This document shows, one piece after another, positions 9,118 through 17,144 of a stretch of DNA of 64,000 nt. This DNA is from Streptomyces mobaraensis. GTDB lineage: Bacteria; Actinomycetota; Actinomycetes; Streptomycetales; Streptomycetaceae. Below the pieces are notes generated by a model. That model was not told the origin of the DNA. It saw nothing but the letters and a program-made list of their open reading frames with translations, and searched no databases. The stretch covers positions 7,440,001-7,504,000 of the forward strand of contig NZ_CP083590.1 in the NCBI RefSeq assembly GCF_020099395.1, read 5' to 3'. Made by a program: the position numbers and the translations under genes. The stretch's first letter is position 1. The number at the start of each line of letters is the position of its first letter.

Positions 9118-10347
9118 TCAGCGCAGTGCGGTCATCCGCTGGAGCGCCCGGTGACCGTCCCGCCGGTCACCGGCGCCCGGGGCGGGCGTGCTCGTGCCGC
9201 AGTACTCGGCGTCGACGAGGGCGGCCAGGTCGCCGCCCCAGTCGCCGTTCAGGTTGAACGCCGCCGTGTGCCGCCCGTCGGGCGACGACATGGCCAGCGA
9301 CGTGGAACCGTGGATGCCGCCGCTGTGCAGCCAGACCGGCGTGCCGCAGGAGGTGACGGCCCGCGAGATGCCCAGCCCGTACCCCGTCTCGCCCGGCTCG
9401 CCCTTGCTCGGCACGGTGGTCAGCAGCTCCCGCTGCTGCCGCTCGGGCAGCAGCCGGCCGGCGAGCAGCGCGCCGTAGAAGCGGTTGAGATCGCCGGTGG
9501 TCGAGATGATCTCGCCCGCGGCCCAGGCCCACGACGGGTTCTGCTCGGTGGTGTCGTAGACCTTCGTGGACGAGTCGTCGAACAGCTTGCTGTAGCCGCG
9601 CCCGTGCGGGCCCGGGATGCCCGGCGCGGTGCCCGGCAGCGTCGTGGCGCGCAGCCCGAGCGGCTTCACGACGCGGCGCTGGATCTCGTCGGCGTAGGAG
9701 TGGCCGGTCAGCTTCTCGATGAGCATCCCGGCGAGGATGTAGTTGGTGTTGGAGTAGCGCCAGTCCGTGCCCGGCGTGAAGTTCGGCTGGTGCGACAGGG
9801 CCGTGCGTACGAGATCGGCCGGCTTGCGAGTGTCGTAGCGGTGCTTGAAGAAGTCCGTGCTGAGCGCCTTCCGGATGCCTTCGTCGTCCGTGTAGTTGTA
9901 GAGGCCGCTGGTGTGGTTGAGCACCTGCCGGATGGTGATGCGGCTGCCGTCGTTCCCGTTGCCCCGGACGACGCCGGGCAGTCTGCGCTCCAGCGTGTCG
10001 TCGAGGCCGACCTTGCCCTCCGCCTCCAGCTGGAGGAGGACGACCGAACTGAACACCTTGCTGATGCTGCCGATCCGGAAGCGGTCCTGGGACAGCCGCT
10101 TGCGGTGCGTCTCCATGTTCGCGACGCCCGCCGCGCCGTTCCACCGCCCGTTCTCGTCCCGTGCCTCCGCGAGCAACCCGGGTATCCCGGCCCGCACGTG
10201 CGCCTCCAACGCGGCCTGGGTCGCCTGGTGCGACGTGCGTCCGCCGGCCGCCGGGGCGGCCACGGCCGAGGTGGCGGCGGTCGCGGCCACCGTCACGGCC
10301 GCCGCCACGGCGATCAGGGCCCTGCGCGCTGTCCTTACGCTGCTCAT
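9118..10347 (-). CDS. Secreted serine hydrolase, beta-lactamase/DD-peptidase (class C) fold
   Basis: A 409-residue precursor with a Sec signal peptide (RTARRALIAVAAAVTVAATAA, cleavage near AVA-APA) and the active-site triad of the R61 DD-carboxypeptidase/AmpC group: SISK (SxxK), YSNTNY (Y-x-N) and HSGG. Such enzymes act outside the cell as D-Ala-D-Ala carboxypeptidases, D-aminopeptidases or esterases. The start ATG 10347 (MSSVRTARR) is chosen because it begins the signal peptide and has GGAG upstream; a longer frame exists but is non-coding. The gene appears to be a single transcription unit. Confidence 0.9.
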   Translation of the reverse strand: MSSVRTARRALIAVAAAVTVAATAATSAVAAPAAGGRTSHQATQAALEAHVRAGIPGLLAEARDENGRWNGAAGVANMETHRKRLSQDRFRIGSISKVFSSVVLLQLEAEGKVGLDDTLERRLPGVVRGNGNDGSRITIRQVLNHTSGLYNYTDDEGIRKALSTDFFKHRYDTRKPADLVRTALSHQPNFTPGTDWRYSNTNYILAGMLIEKLTGHSYADEIQRRVVKPLGLRATTLPGTAPGIPGPHGRGYSKLFDDSSTKVYDTTEQNPSWAWAAGEIISTTGDLNRFYGALLAGRLLPERQQRELLTTVPSKGEPGETGYGLGISRAVTSCGTPVWLHSGGIHGSTSLAMSSPDGRHTAAFNLNGDWGGDLAALVDAEYCGTSTPAPGAGDRRDGHRALQRMTALR

Positions 10348-10721
10348 TCGCGGTCTCCGTTCGGTCACTGTGCGATGAGAGGTGCGTACGGGGGACAGGA
10401 CTCCTGTGGTGCGCCCACCCGTTGAGCGGAACCGGAACGAGGAGGGCGGCAGGGGAGGGAAACCGGCCACCCGCGCCGACGCTCCGCTCGGGACCGACGG
10501 GGGCGGGTGGCGCCGGGACTCCTGGGAGGAGCCTTCCGGCGCCGGCACCGCGTGGGCGTGGGAACTTGGCGGAAAGCGGACGGGCCAGGCGGCCGTGTGC
10601 CGGGGGAGGAGGCGGTGGGGCCGGACGCCCGGTGGGGAGCGGACGCGGCGGGGTCGAGCGTCCGGTGCCGGAGCGGCCGCGGCCGCGTCCGTCGCCCGGC
10701 GGAAAGCGGCCGCGGACGGCG
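10348..10721. other. Gene-free interval between two minus-strand genes
   Basis: No convincing ORF on either strand. It must hold the promoter of the serine hydrolase gene and the end of the MFS transcript, but no clear terminator or operator stands out. Confidence 0.5.
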
Positions 10722-11915
10722 TCAGCGGACCGCCTCGCCGTTCCTCCTCTCCTCACTCCCCTCACCCGAGAACACCGCGCGGAAGGGCAACGCGAGGGAC
10801 AGCGCCGCCGCGACGAGGCAGCCGCCCGCCCACAGCGGCCCGACGGGCCCGAGGCCGGTGCCGAGTGTGGCGGCGGCGACGAGCGGACCGACGGCGGCAC
10901 CGGCGTTGAGGGCGGCGGTCGCGTACGCGCCCGCCATGGTGGGGGCGCCCGCCGCCTCGTACAGGACCCGGGTGATCAACGTGCTGCCCAGCGCGAACGA
11001 CAGGGCGCCCTGCGCGCACACGAGGACGAGCAGGGCGGCGGGCCGCTCGGCCAGGAGGGCCAGCGCCGGCCAGCCGACGAGCAGCAGCGGGCCGCCGGCC
11101 GCGACGACCACGCCGGGGCGCCGGTCCGCGAGCCGCCCGGCGAGGGTGACACCGGCGAGGGAACCGGCCCCGAAGAGCATCAGGACGGCCGGGACCCACA
11201 GCCTGCCCAGCCCGGCGCGGTCGGTCACGACGGGAGCGAGGAAGGTGAAGCTCCCGAAGGTCGCCGCGTTGACCAGCGCGGCGAGCAGCATCACCAGGAG
11301 CAGCCGGGGGCTCCCCAGCCGCGAGAGCTCCGAGCGGAGGGCCGGCTTTCCGGCCGCGTCCCCCTGCCGTGGGAGGGCGGGCAGACCCATGAGGATGCCG
11401 AGGGCCGCGGGCAGACAGAGCGCCGCCACCGCCCAGAAGGTGGCCCGCCAGCCGAGCAGCGTGCCGAGCAGCGCTCCCGCCGGGACACCGGCGATCGTGG
11501 CGAGTGTCGTCCCCGACAGCAGGACGGCCAGCGCTCGCCCCTTCCGGTCGCGCGGCACCAGGCCGGCGGCGGTTGTCAGCGCGACGGCGAGGAAGCCCGC
11601 GTTCGCGAGCGCGGCGATGGCCCGGGTCGCGAACAGGACCGGGAAACTCGTCGTCACCGCCCCCACGGCGTGCGCCGCCGCGAACCCGAGGACGAACAGG
11701 AGGAGACTGCTCCGCCCCGGCCTCCCGCGCGTGAGCGCGGCCGCGAGCGGGGCGCCGACAACCATCCCGACCGCGAAGCCCGGGGTGAGCGCGCCCGCCG
11801 TACCGGGCGGTACGCCGAGGTCGGAGGCGATGTCCGGCACGAGGCCGGACAGCATGAATTCGGAGGTTCCCATGGCGAAGACCGCCAGGGCGAGCAGATA
11901 CAAGGGGAGGGGCAT
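10722..11915 (-). CDS. Cmx/CmrA-type chloramphenicol-family MFS exporter
   Basis: A 397-residue, 12-helix major facilitator protein. The N-terminus PLYLLALAVFAMGTSEFML with VPDIASDLGV and FAVGMVVGAP is characteristic of the DHA1 drug-efflux proteins related to actinomycete chloramphenicol exporters (Cmx, CmlR). The transport drives drug/H+ antiport across the membrane. The start is ATG 11915. A TetR gene lies upstream on the same strand (start 12741, 244 bp between), which suggests drug-inducible expression. The assignment to chloramphenicol is by resemblance; other amphiphilic drugs are possible. Confidence 0.85.
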   Translation of the reverse strand: MPLPLYLLALAVFAMGTSEFMLSGLVPDIASDLGVPPGTAGALTPGFAVGMVVGAPLAAALTRGRPGRSSLLLFVLGFAAAHAVGAVTTSFPVLFATRAIAALANAGFLAVALTTAAGLVPRDRKGRALAVLLSGTTLATIAGVPAGALLGTLLGWRATFWAVAALCLPAALGILMGLPALPRQGDAAGKPALRSELSRLGSPRLLLVMLLAALVNAATFGSFTFLAPVVTDRAGLGRLWVPAVLMLFGAGSLAGVTLAGRLADRRPGVVVAAGGPLLLVGWPALALLAERPAALLVLVCAQGALSFALGSTLITRVLYEAAGAPTMAGAYATAALNAGAAVGPLVAAATLGTGLGPVGPLWAGGCLVAAALSLALPFRAVFSGEGSEERRNGEAVR

Positions 11916-12159
11916 CGAGTGGCTCCGAGGTGAGGAGAGGCGGGAAGGCTCGTCTCGTCACCGCGGTCAGCACCCACGGGCGCACGCGTCCGGTCAAGTG
12001 TCCGGAAGGACGGTGGAATTCAGTGGTGCGGGGGGCTGACGGCGTGACCGGCAGCCCCCACCCTGGATGCTTCGGGGCTCGACATGATCGGCACGCTACC
12101 GGAACGGCACCCGCCCGGGCACATGAATATTCCGCTGTTCCGCGCCGGACGGCGGCCGC

Positions 12160-12741
12160 CTACTCCTCCTCCACCACGATCCGCTCCACGGCGGCCCGCA
12201 CCAGCTCGTCGCGCTCCGCGTCCGAGAAGACGTCCGGCAGGGTGAGCTGCTCGACGATCAGCCAGTTCAGCGTCGCGATGAGCAGCTTGACCGCCATGGC
12301 GTCGCCGGGGAGGCCGGAGGCCGCGTGGTAGGCGAGGTTGGCGTCGACGTCCGCCCGGACCCGCTCGGTGAGGACCTTGCGCAGCTCGGGGCGGCGGGTG
12401 GCCTCCAGCCGCAGTTCGAGCAGCGCCAGGTACCCGGTCCGGAAGGAGGCGACGCGGCCGACGACCTCGCGCATCAGCTCCGTGTAGGTCTCCCGGTCGC
12501 GGCCGGCCGCCCGCTGACGGGCGATCAGGGCCTCGTCGGGCTGGAGCCGCTCGTAGACGCGGGAGCCGGCCTGGGTGAGCAACTGGTCCCGGCTGGTGAA
12601 GTAGTTGGACGCGGTCCCGGCGGGCACCCCCGCCTCACCGTCCACCGCCCGGAACGTCAGCCCGCGCGCACCTTCCCGCGCCAGCACCTCGATCGCGGCG
12701 TCGACGAGGGCGGCGCGGCGCTGGTCGTTACGTCGTGCCAT
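12160..12741 (-). CDS. TetR/AcrR-family repressor
   Basis: A 193-residue repressor. The N-terminal HTH reads ALVDAAIEVLAREGARGLTF and GVPAGTASNYFTSRDQLL (recognition helix near residues 32-50). The C-terminal ligand domain is helical and divergent, with an acidic end VVEEE. The start ATG 12741 is just downstream of a strong inverted repeat (12758-12795), so autoregulation is likely. It probably also controls the MFS exporter gene that follows on the same strand. The ligand is unknown. Confidence 0.9.
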   Translation of the reverse strand: MARRNDQRRAALVDAAIEVLAREGARGLTFRAVDGEAGVPAGTASNYFTSRDQLLTQAGSRVYERLQPDEALIARQRAAGRDRETYTELMREVVGRVASFRTGYLALLELRLEATRRPELRKVLTERVRADVDANLAYHAASGLPGDAMAVKLLIATLNWLIVEQLTLPDVFSDAERDELVRAAVERIVVEEE

Positions 12742-12757
12742 GTGAGGTACTCCGGTC

Positions 12758-12795
12758 GTAGTACTAAGGGTGAGCCACTTCGCTGAGAGTACTAC
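12758..12795. promoter_or_regulatory. Candidate TetR operator
   Basis: GTAGTACT (12758-12765) and AGTACTAC (12788-12795) form perfect inverted arms; each arm contains the palindrome AGTACT. The repeat starts 17 bp before the TetR start codon. Spacing and position fit autorepression. Confidence 0.6.
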
Positions 12796-12842
12796 GCGTG
12801 GAGTCGTCACTCGCGCGGCGGGACGGGGCGGGCCCAGGGCGC

Positions 12843-13355
12843 TCAGCCCGCCGTGACCCTCCGCGTCAGCCGGAACCGGGCGAGGGGCACCCCCGGAACC
12901 GGCTCGAAACCGCCGACGCGGACGAAACCGAGCCGCCGGTACAGCGCCACGGCCGGATGGTTGCCCGCGCCCGTACTCACCACCGCGTCGTGCTCCGGGG
13001 CCAGTTCGTCGAGCAGGTGGCGGAGCAGCCGCGACGCCAGCCCGCGCCGGAACCAGGGCGGATCGACGCACACGCGGTGCACGTCGACGGCCGTCTCCTC
13101 GCCGAGCTCCTGCCAGGCGACGAACGCGGCGACCCGGCCCTCCCCGGTGACCGCACCGAGCCACCGCAGGGGCTGGGCCCGCATCTCCTCCAGGCTCTCC
13201 CGCAGAGCCGGGATGCCGGCGAAACCGATGAGCTCGGCCTCGACCGCGTAGGCGCGGCGGCCGACGTGGTGCACCTCCGACGCGGTGGCGGCGTCCGCCA
13301 TGCTCAACTCGCGCACGACGAAGCCGGTACCGTCCCGTTCCGCGCGTTCCGCCAC
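12843..13355 (-). CDS. GNAT-family N-acetyltransferase
   Basis: A 170-residue acetyltransferase with the acetyl-CoA motif VCVDPPWFRRGLASRLLRHLL (Q/RxxGxG/A type, residues ~100-120) and the C-terminal NHPAVALYRRLGFVRVGGFE typical of GNAT proteins. The proposed start is GTG 13355: it overlaps the TAG stop of the upstream isochorismatase-like gene by one base (TAGTG), a translational-coupling arrangement. The substrate is unknown. Confidence 0.8.
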   Translation of the reverse strand: MAERAERDGTGFVVRELSMADAATASEVHHVGRRAYAVEAELIGFAGIPALRESLEEMRAQPLRWLGAVTGEGRVAAFVAWQELGEETAVDVHRVCVDPPWFRRGLASRLLRHLLDELAPEHDAVVSTGAGNHPAVALYRRLGFVRVGGFEPVPGVPLARFRLTRRVTAG

Positions 13356-13915
13356 TACGGAAGCGCGACCGTCTTGAGCCAGTCGTCGACGGTGATGACG
13401 TCCGCCCACTGCGGGAACAGCCGCTCGGTGAGGGCCTGGTGCAGCTCCGGGTCGGTGTCCGCGCAGGCGTCGGAGAGGACGGTGAGACCGAAATCCAGGT
13501 CGTTCGCCTGGCACACGGTGGACAGCACCACGGCGCTGGTCGCGACGCCGGTGAGGACGAGGCTTTCGATACCGCGCGCCCTCAGCACCACCTCCAGATC
13601 ACTGCCCGAGAAAGCGCTCGCCCGCCTCTTCGTCACCACCACCTCGCCCGGCCGGGGCGCGACATCGGGGTGGATCTCCGTGCCCGGCTCGCCCTCGACG
13701 AAGAGCCCGCCCCGCGCGATGGCGGCCAGCGGCTTGTTGCGCGTCCCGACCTCGGGAAAACCGGGCCGCAGCGCGATGACCACGTAGATCACCGGGATAC
13801 CCGCCGCCCGCGCCCCGTCGATCGCCCTGCGCAGCCGGGGCAGGTATCCGGAGTCGTCGACCGCGATGTCCACGACGGCCCGTTGGACGTCCATCACAAG
13901 AAGGGCACTGCTCAT
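13355..13915 (-). CDS. Isochorismatase-family protein lacking the catalytic cysteine
   Basis: A 186-residue alpha/beta/alpha hydrolase of the isochorismatase (cysteine hydrolase) family. Asp9 in LLVMDVQ and Lys96 in VVVTKRRASAFSGSDL match two members of the Asp-Lys-Cys triad. In the third motif, LTGVATSAVVLSTV, the position normally holding Cys is Val129, so it cannot act as a nicotinamidase-type cysteine enzyme. Cys-less members are common in actinomycetes and their reaction is unclear. The start ATG 13915 has GGAGA upstream. It is translationally coupled to the GNAT gene. Confidence 0.85.
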   Translation of the reverse strand: MSSALLVMDVQRAVVDIAVDDSGYLPRLRRAIDGARAAGIPVIYVVIALRPGFPEVGTRNKPLAAIARGGLFVEGEPGTEIHPDVAPRPGEVVVTKRRASAFSGSDLEVVLRARGIESLVLTGVATSAVVLSTVCQANDLDFGLTVLSDACADTDPELHQALTERLFPQWADVITVDDWLKTVALP

Positions 13916-14355
13916 GTCGTCTCCAGGGGAAGGGTCGATTCGGCGTCGCACCAGGCCGCGTCGGGTGTGCGCATCCTAGGCGGCTCAGGCCGCGGGGTGG
14001 CATCGAGTTTCGAGCCCACCGACCGCGCACTCGGGCGGTCGCGTGGCCGAGGGGCCTCAGACCGGCTCCGACGCTGAGCACGCGGGCGGAGTGAGCCGGT
14101 GTGCCGGGGTGCGGAGGCGGCATGACCGGGCTTGCTCCTCGGCTTCCTCGTTTCCGTCCGGCTCCACCCTGTACAGCCGGGCCTGTGGCGTGCGGGTGGT
14201 TCGCTATGCTCCCGGGTGGGTGAGACCGTGGGAGGGTTCGATTCGGCCGGCGCGTGTGCCGGTGGCTTCAAGGAGATGTGGGTGCCAGGGAATCGCCACC
14301 ACGAGTGCCGTGCGCGCCGGGGCACGCGTGTCCCGGCCCTGATCGCGGCCGGGTC
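13916..14355. other. Divergent intergenic region with a possible short leader ORF
   Basis: No full gene. The sequence AAGGAG (14270-14275) is followed by ATG 14276 and GTG 14282, which open a frame of 25-27 codons ending with TGA at 14357-14359, overlapping the GNAT ATG (ATGA). This may be a coupled leader. GGTTCGATTC at about 14235 resembles a tRNA T-loop but has no matching stem. Confidence 0.35.
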
Positions 14356-14874
14356 ATGAACGTCATGGCGGCCGAGGCCATCGGCACGGAGCGGCTGGAT
14401 CTGCTGCCATTGCGCGTCGGGCATGCCGAGGAGATGGCCGGCGTCCTGTCCGATCCGGCCCTGCACGCGTTCATCGGCGGCACCCCGGATCCGCCGCGAG
14501 CTCTCCGCTCGCGCTACCGGCGCATGATCGCGGGCTCCCCCGACCCGGCCGTCTCCTGGCTGAACTGGGTGATACGGCTCCGCGAAGAGTCCTGCCTGAC
14601 CGGGACCGTCCAGGCCACGGTCACCGCTTCCGGCCCCGGGCACAGCGCCGAAATCGCCTGGGTGGTGGGGACTCCGTGGCAGGGACGGGGGATCGCCACC
14701 GAAGCGGCCCGAGGGCTCGTCGACTGGCTCGGACGGCAGTCGGTGCGGACCGTCATCGCGCACATCCACCCCGAACACCGGGCGTCCGCCGCCGTGGCCG
14801 CCGCCGCGGGACTCGTGCCCACGGACGCATGGCACGAAGGCGAGATCCGGTGGTGCCACCGCTTCGAGCGGTAG
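14356..14874 (+). CDS. GNAT-family acetyltransferase (RimJ/RimL-like)
   Basis: A 172-residue protein starting IGTERLDLLPLRVGHAEEMAG, the classic beginning of RimJ/L-type GNATs. The acetyl-CoA binding segment is AEIAWVVGTPWQGRGIATEA (QGRGIA, residues ~97-116), followed by IHPEHRASAAVAAAAGLVP. ATG 14356 is chosen because homologous sequence begins there; it has no ribosome site of its own and overlaps the stop of a short upstream frame (ATGA). It converges on the HD gene with a 2-bp gap. The substrate is unknown. Confidence 0.8.
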   Translation: MNVMAAEAIGTERLDLLPLRVGHAEEMAGVLSDPALHAFIGGTPDPPRALRSRYRRMIAGSPDPAVSWLNWVIRLREESCLTGTVQATVTASGPGHSAEIAWVVGTPWQGRGIATEAARGLVDWLGRQSVRTVIAHIHPEHRASAAVAAAAGLVPTDAWHEGEIRWCHRFER

Positions 14875-14876
14875 CT

Positions 14877-15479
14877 TCACCCGTTCACCGGGAACGCCGC
14901 CTGAAAGGCCAGCCGGTGGGGGGCGTCCGCGCCGAGGCGGGTCAGGATGTCGTCGAGTGCGAGGTACTCCTGCCAGGGTTCCCTGCCCGTCACAGCGGTC
15001 AACTCCCGGAGAAGCCTGTCCTCGAGGCCCGGGACCCGCTTGTCCTTCCACACCTTGTCGGCCGTGCTGACCAGGAGGTCCTCGATCGTCACGGCGGGGT
15101 CGTCCCAGCTCGCGTGGGTGGCGGCGAACCGGGCCGCCGCCGGGGTGAAGCCGTGACTCAGGAGCAGGTCACGGCCCGCCGTCTCGTGGGCCGAGCCGGG
15201 GCCCGTCAGTTCCCCGGGGTGGAGGATCTTGCCCACGTCATGGGTCGCGGCGCCGAGGAGGACGGCGTCGTGGTCGACGGGCGCATCCGGGTAGCGGTCC
15301 CGCACCCAGGCGGTCAGCCGGGCCGCGACGTCGTGGACCGCGCGCAGGTGCGCTGCCAGGCGGGGCGGGGCTCCCAGGGTCCGCAGGAGTTCCGCCACCA
15401 CGGGCGGCAGCGGTCGCAGGGGCGGCTCACCGGGGGTGTCGAGGGCGCGGGACAGGAGGTTCGCGGAGGGCGCGGTCAT
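14877..15479 (-). CDS. HD-domain metal-dependent phosphohydrolase-like protein
   Basis: A 200-residue cytoplasmic protein with an HD-superfamily core: a first histidine in HLRAVHDVAARL, the HD doublet in GAATHDVGKILHP (near residue 85), further histidines in GSAHETAGRDLLLSHGF, and a distal aspartate in EDLLVSTADKVWKD. These residues would bind one or two metals for phosphate-ester hydrolysis. The start ATG 15479 has no strong ribosome site. The substrate is not predictable. Confidence 0.8.
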   Translation of the reverse strand: MTAPSANLLSRALDTPGEPPLRPLPPVVAELLRTLGAPPRLAAHLRAVHDVAARLTAWVRDRYPDAPVDHDAVLLGAATHDVGKILHPGELTGPGSAHETAGRDLLLSHGFTPAAARFAATHASWDDPAVTIEDLLVSTADKVWKDKRVPGLEDRLLRELTAVTGREPWQEYLALDDILTRLGADAPHRLAFQAAFPVNG

Positions 15480-15616
15480 TCCGGGGACGGTACTACCGGT
15501 ATCCGGTCCGCTGCCGGTCACGGCGTTCCGCCGGGGTGCCGTGGCGGCGGCTCTGTCGCGACGGTGTTCGGTTCGGCGCCGTCCGCGCCGCACGCCCGCG
15601 CCCGCTCCGCCGTGCT

Positions 15617-16192
15617 TCAGACCCGCACGCCGTAGTCCTGCGCGATGCCCGCGAGGCCCGAGGCGTAACCCTGGCCGATGGCGCGGAACTTCCACTCCGG
15701 GCCGTGGCGGTAGAGCTCGCCGAAGACCATGGCGGTTTCGGTGGAGGCGTCCTCCGTCAGGTCGTACCGGGCGAGTTCGCGGCCGTCGGCGCGGTTCACC
15801 ACGCGGATGAAGGCGTTGCGGACCTGGCCGAAGCTCTGGCCGCGCTGGGCGGCGTCGTAGATGGAGACCGGGAAGACTATCTTGTCGACCTCGGCCGGGA
15901 CGGCGGCCAGGTCGACCTGAACCTGCTCGTCGTCGCCGTCACCGCCGCCGGTCAGGTTGTCGCCGGAGTGGACGACCGAACCCTCGGGGCTCCGCAGGTT
16001 GTTGAAGAAGACGAAGTGCTGGTCGGACGGCACCTTGCCGTTGGCGTCGCACAGCAGGGCGGAGGCGTCCAGGTCGTAGTCGGCGCCGGTCGTGGTGCGG
16101 ACGTCCCAGCCGAGGCCGACGGTGACGGCGGTCAGGCCCGGCGCCTCCTTGCTCAGCGAGACGTTGCCGCCCTTGGCCAGGGTCACTGCCAT
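15617..16192 (-). CDS. TerD-family tellurium resistance/stress protein
   Basis: A 191-residue TerD-domain protein starting [20 protein letters not shown], with the calcium-binding type segments [20 protein letters not shown] and [21 protein letters not shown], and the C-terminal DYGVRV. Streptomyces TerD proteins bind Ca2+ and influence differentiation and stress responses (family knowledge). ATG 16192 has GGAGGAAG upstream. Its promoter region (16281-16305) carries a motif also found before the LCP gene at 17141. A second TerD is at 35614. Confidence 0.95.
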   Translation of the reverse strand: MAVTLAKGGNVSLSKEAPGLTAVTVGLGWDVRTTTGADYDLDASALLCDANGKVPSDQHFVFFNNLRSPEGSVVHSGDNLTGGGDGDDEQVQVDLAAVPAEVDKIVFPVSIYDAAQRGQSFGQVRNAFIRVVNRADGRELARYDLTEDASTETAMVFGELYRHGPEWKFRAIGQGYASGLAGIAQDYGVRV

Positions 16193-16280
16193 GAACTTCC
16201 TCCAGATGATGGGTGATCGGTCGGGGTGACGCGGTGGGACAACCCCGGACGCGGTGGGACAGCCCCAGGTCGGACCCTAT

Positions 16281-16305
16281 AGTTTCATAGTTGCGCAAGC
16301 AAGAA
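16281..16305 (-). promoter_or_regulatory. Conserved upstream motif of terD (site A)
   Basis: On the minus strand the core reads TTGCGCAACTATGAAACT, preceded by CTTGC and followed by an A/T-rich TATAGGG that could be a -10 element. It is 16 of 18 identical to the site before the LCP gene (17095-17112), in the same orientation relative to the downstream gene. TTGCGCAA is palindromic. Confidence 0.5.
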
Positions 16306-16322
16306 ACCGAATCGGGCCACCC

Positions 16323-16910
16323 TCACTCCGGGCGGCCCGCCTCTTCGATTTGATGGCGGAGGAACGGCAGCACCCCGCGCTCCAGCAGCGCCCGCCGCCA
16401 GGCCGCCCGCGCTTCCGCCACGCGTTCGCCGCTCGAAACGGCGGGCCGCGCCGTGCGGTTGCGTACCGCGATCACCAGGACCGCGACGACCCCGAGCACG
16501 ACCGCTGCGGTCGCCACCGCCACCGCCGTCCAGCCGGCGGCCTGCAGACCGCGGGAGAGCCGGGCCTGGACGCCGAGGAGGCGGAAGCCGTAGCCGAGGA
16601 CGAGGAACACCGCCGCCGCGGCCGCCGCGAGGGCCGGGATGAGAACGGCCAGCGCGCCCAGTCCGTTCCCGAGCGGTGACGGCGCCTCGCGCCGGCGCGT
16701 CGAGCGGGCTTCGAGGTAGGCGCGGTACTCGGGGATCGCGGCGGCGGCGATCGCCGCGCGGGACTCCAGTGCCCAGGTGCGGAGCCGGTCGGCGGAGACG
16801 GCGGTCGTGGTCCGGAGGGCCTCGGTGATGCGCGGTGAACTCAGGCCCTGTTCAAGGACGTCTTCGAAGTCGGCTCGGTCTTCGGTCCGTGTGGGGTCGG
16901 CGCTCGGCAT
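16323..16910 (-). CDS. Hypothetical two-helix membrane protein
   Basis: A 195-residue protein. The N-terminal half is soluble (MPSADPTRTEDRADFEDVLE, then SRAAIAAAAIPEYRAYLEAR). Two hydrophobic segments (LGALAVLIPALAAAAAAVFLV and AAGWTAVAVATAAVVLGVVA) are followed by a helical C-terminus with AEARAAWRRALLERGVLPFL. It resembles conserved actinomycete membrane proteins of unknown role. ATG 16910 is the likely start; upstream sequence in frame is Arg/Pro-rich and non-coding. Its stop lies 18 bp from site A of terD. Confidence 0.65.
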   Translation of the reverse strand: MPSADPTRTEDRADFEDVLEQGLSSPRITEALRTTTAVSADRLRTWALESRAAIAAAAIPEYRAYLEARSTRRREAPSPLGNGLGALAVLIPALAAAAAAVFLVLGYGFRLLGVQARLSRGLQAAGWTAVAVATAAVVLGVVAVLVIAVRNRTARPAVSSGERVAEARAAWRRALLERGVLPFLRHQIEEAGRPE

Positions 16911-17080
16911 GCACGGTCCTCGTCGTCGCTGCGGGCGGGAGCGGGAGCGGGGGGTGGGCGCAAGGCCAGGTGAGCGGTCTGCCCCGAAAACTCCTACCCA
17001 CCGGGCGGCCCGCCGAAGTCCCGTACGGGCGCCGCGCGGAGGCGCGCACCGCGCCCGGGCGCCGCCCGGTCGCGCCGTCA

Positions 17081-17144
17081 TTCATACTTGCTATATTGCG
17101 CAACCATGAAATTGCGGAGGAAGCGGATGAAGGTGTGCGTATGA
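17081..17144 (+). promoter_or_regulatory. LCP-gene upstream region: site B and a minute overlapping leader ORF
   Basis: TATATT (17092-17097) is a plausible -10. TTGCGCAACCATGAAATT (17095-17112) matches site A of terD. The ATG inside it (17106) opens a 12-codon frame, MKLRRKRMKVCV. GGAGG (17116-17120) lies 6 bases before an internal in-frame ATG (17127, MKVCV). The frame ends with TGA at 17142-17144, overlapping the LCP ATG at 17141 (ATGA). The best ribosome site thus serves the leader and not the main gene. Confidence 0.45.

Noticed and set aside
14228..14250. tRNA-like T-loop GGTTCGATTC
   Set aside because: The flanking bases do not form a T-stem, and no acceptor, D or anticodon arms are found.
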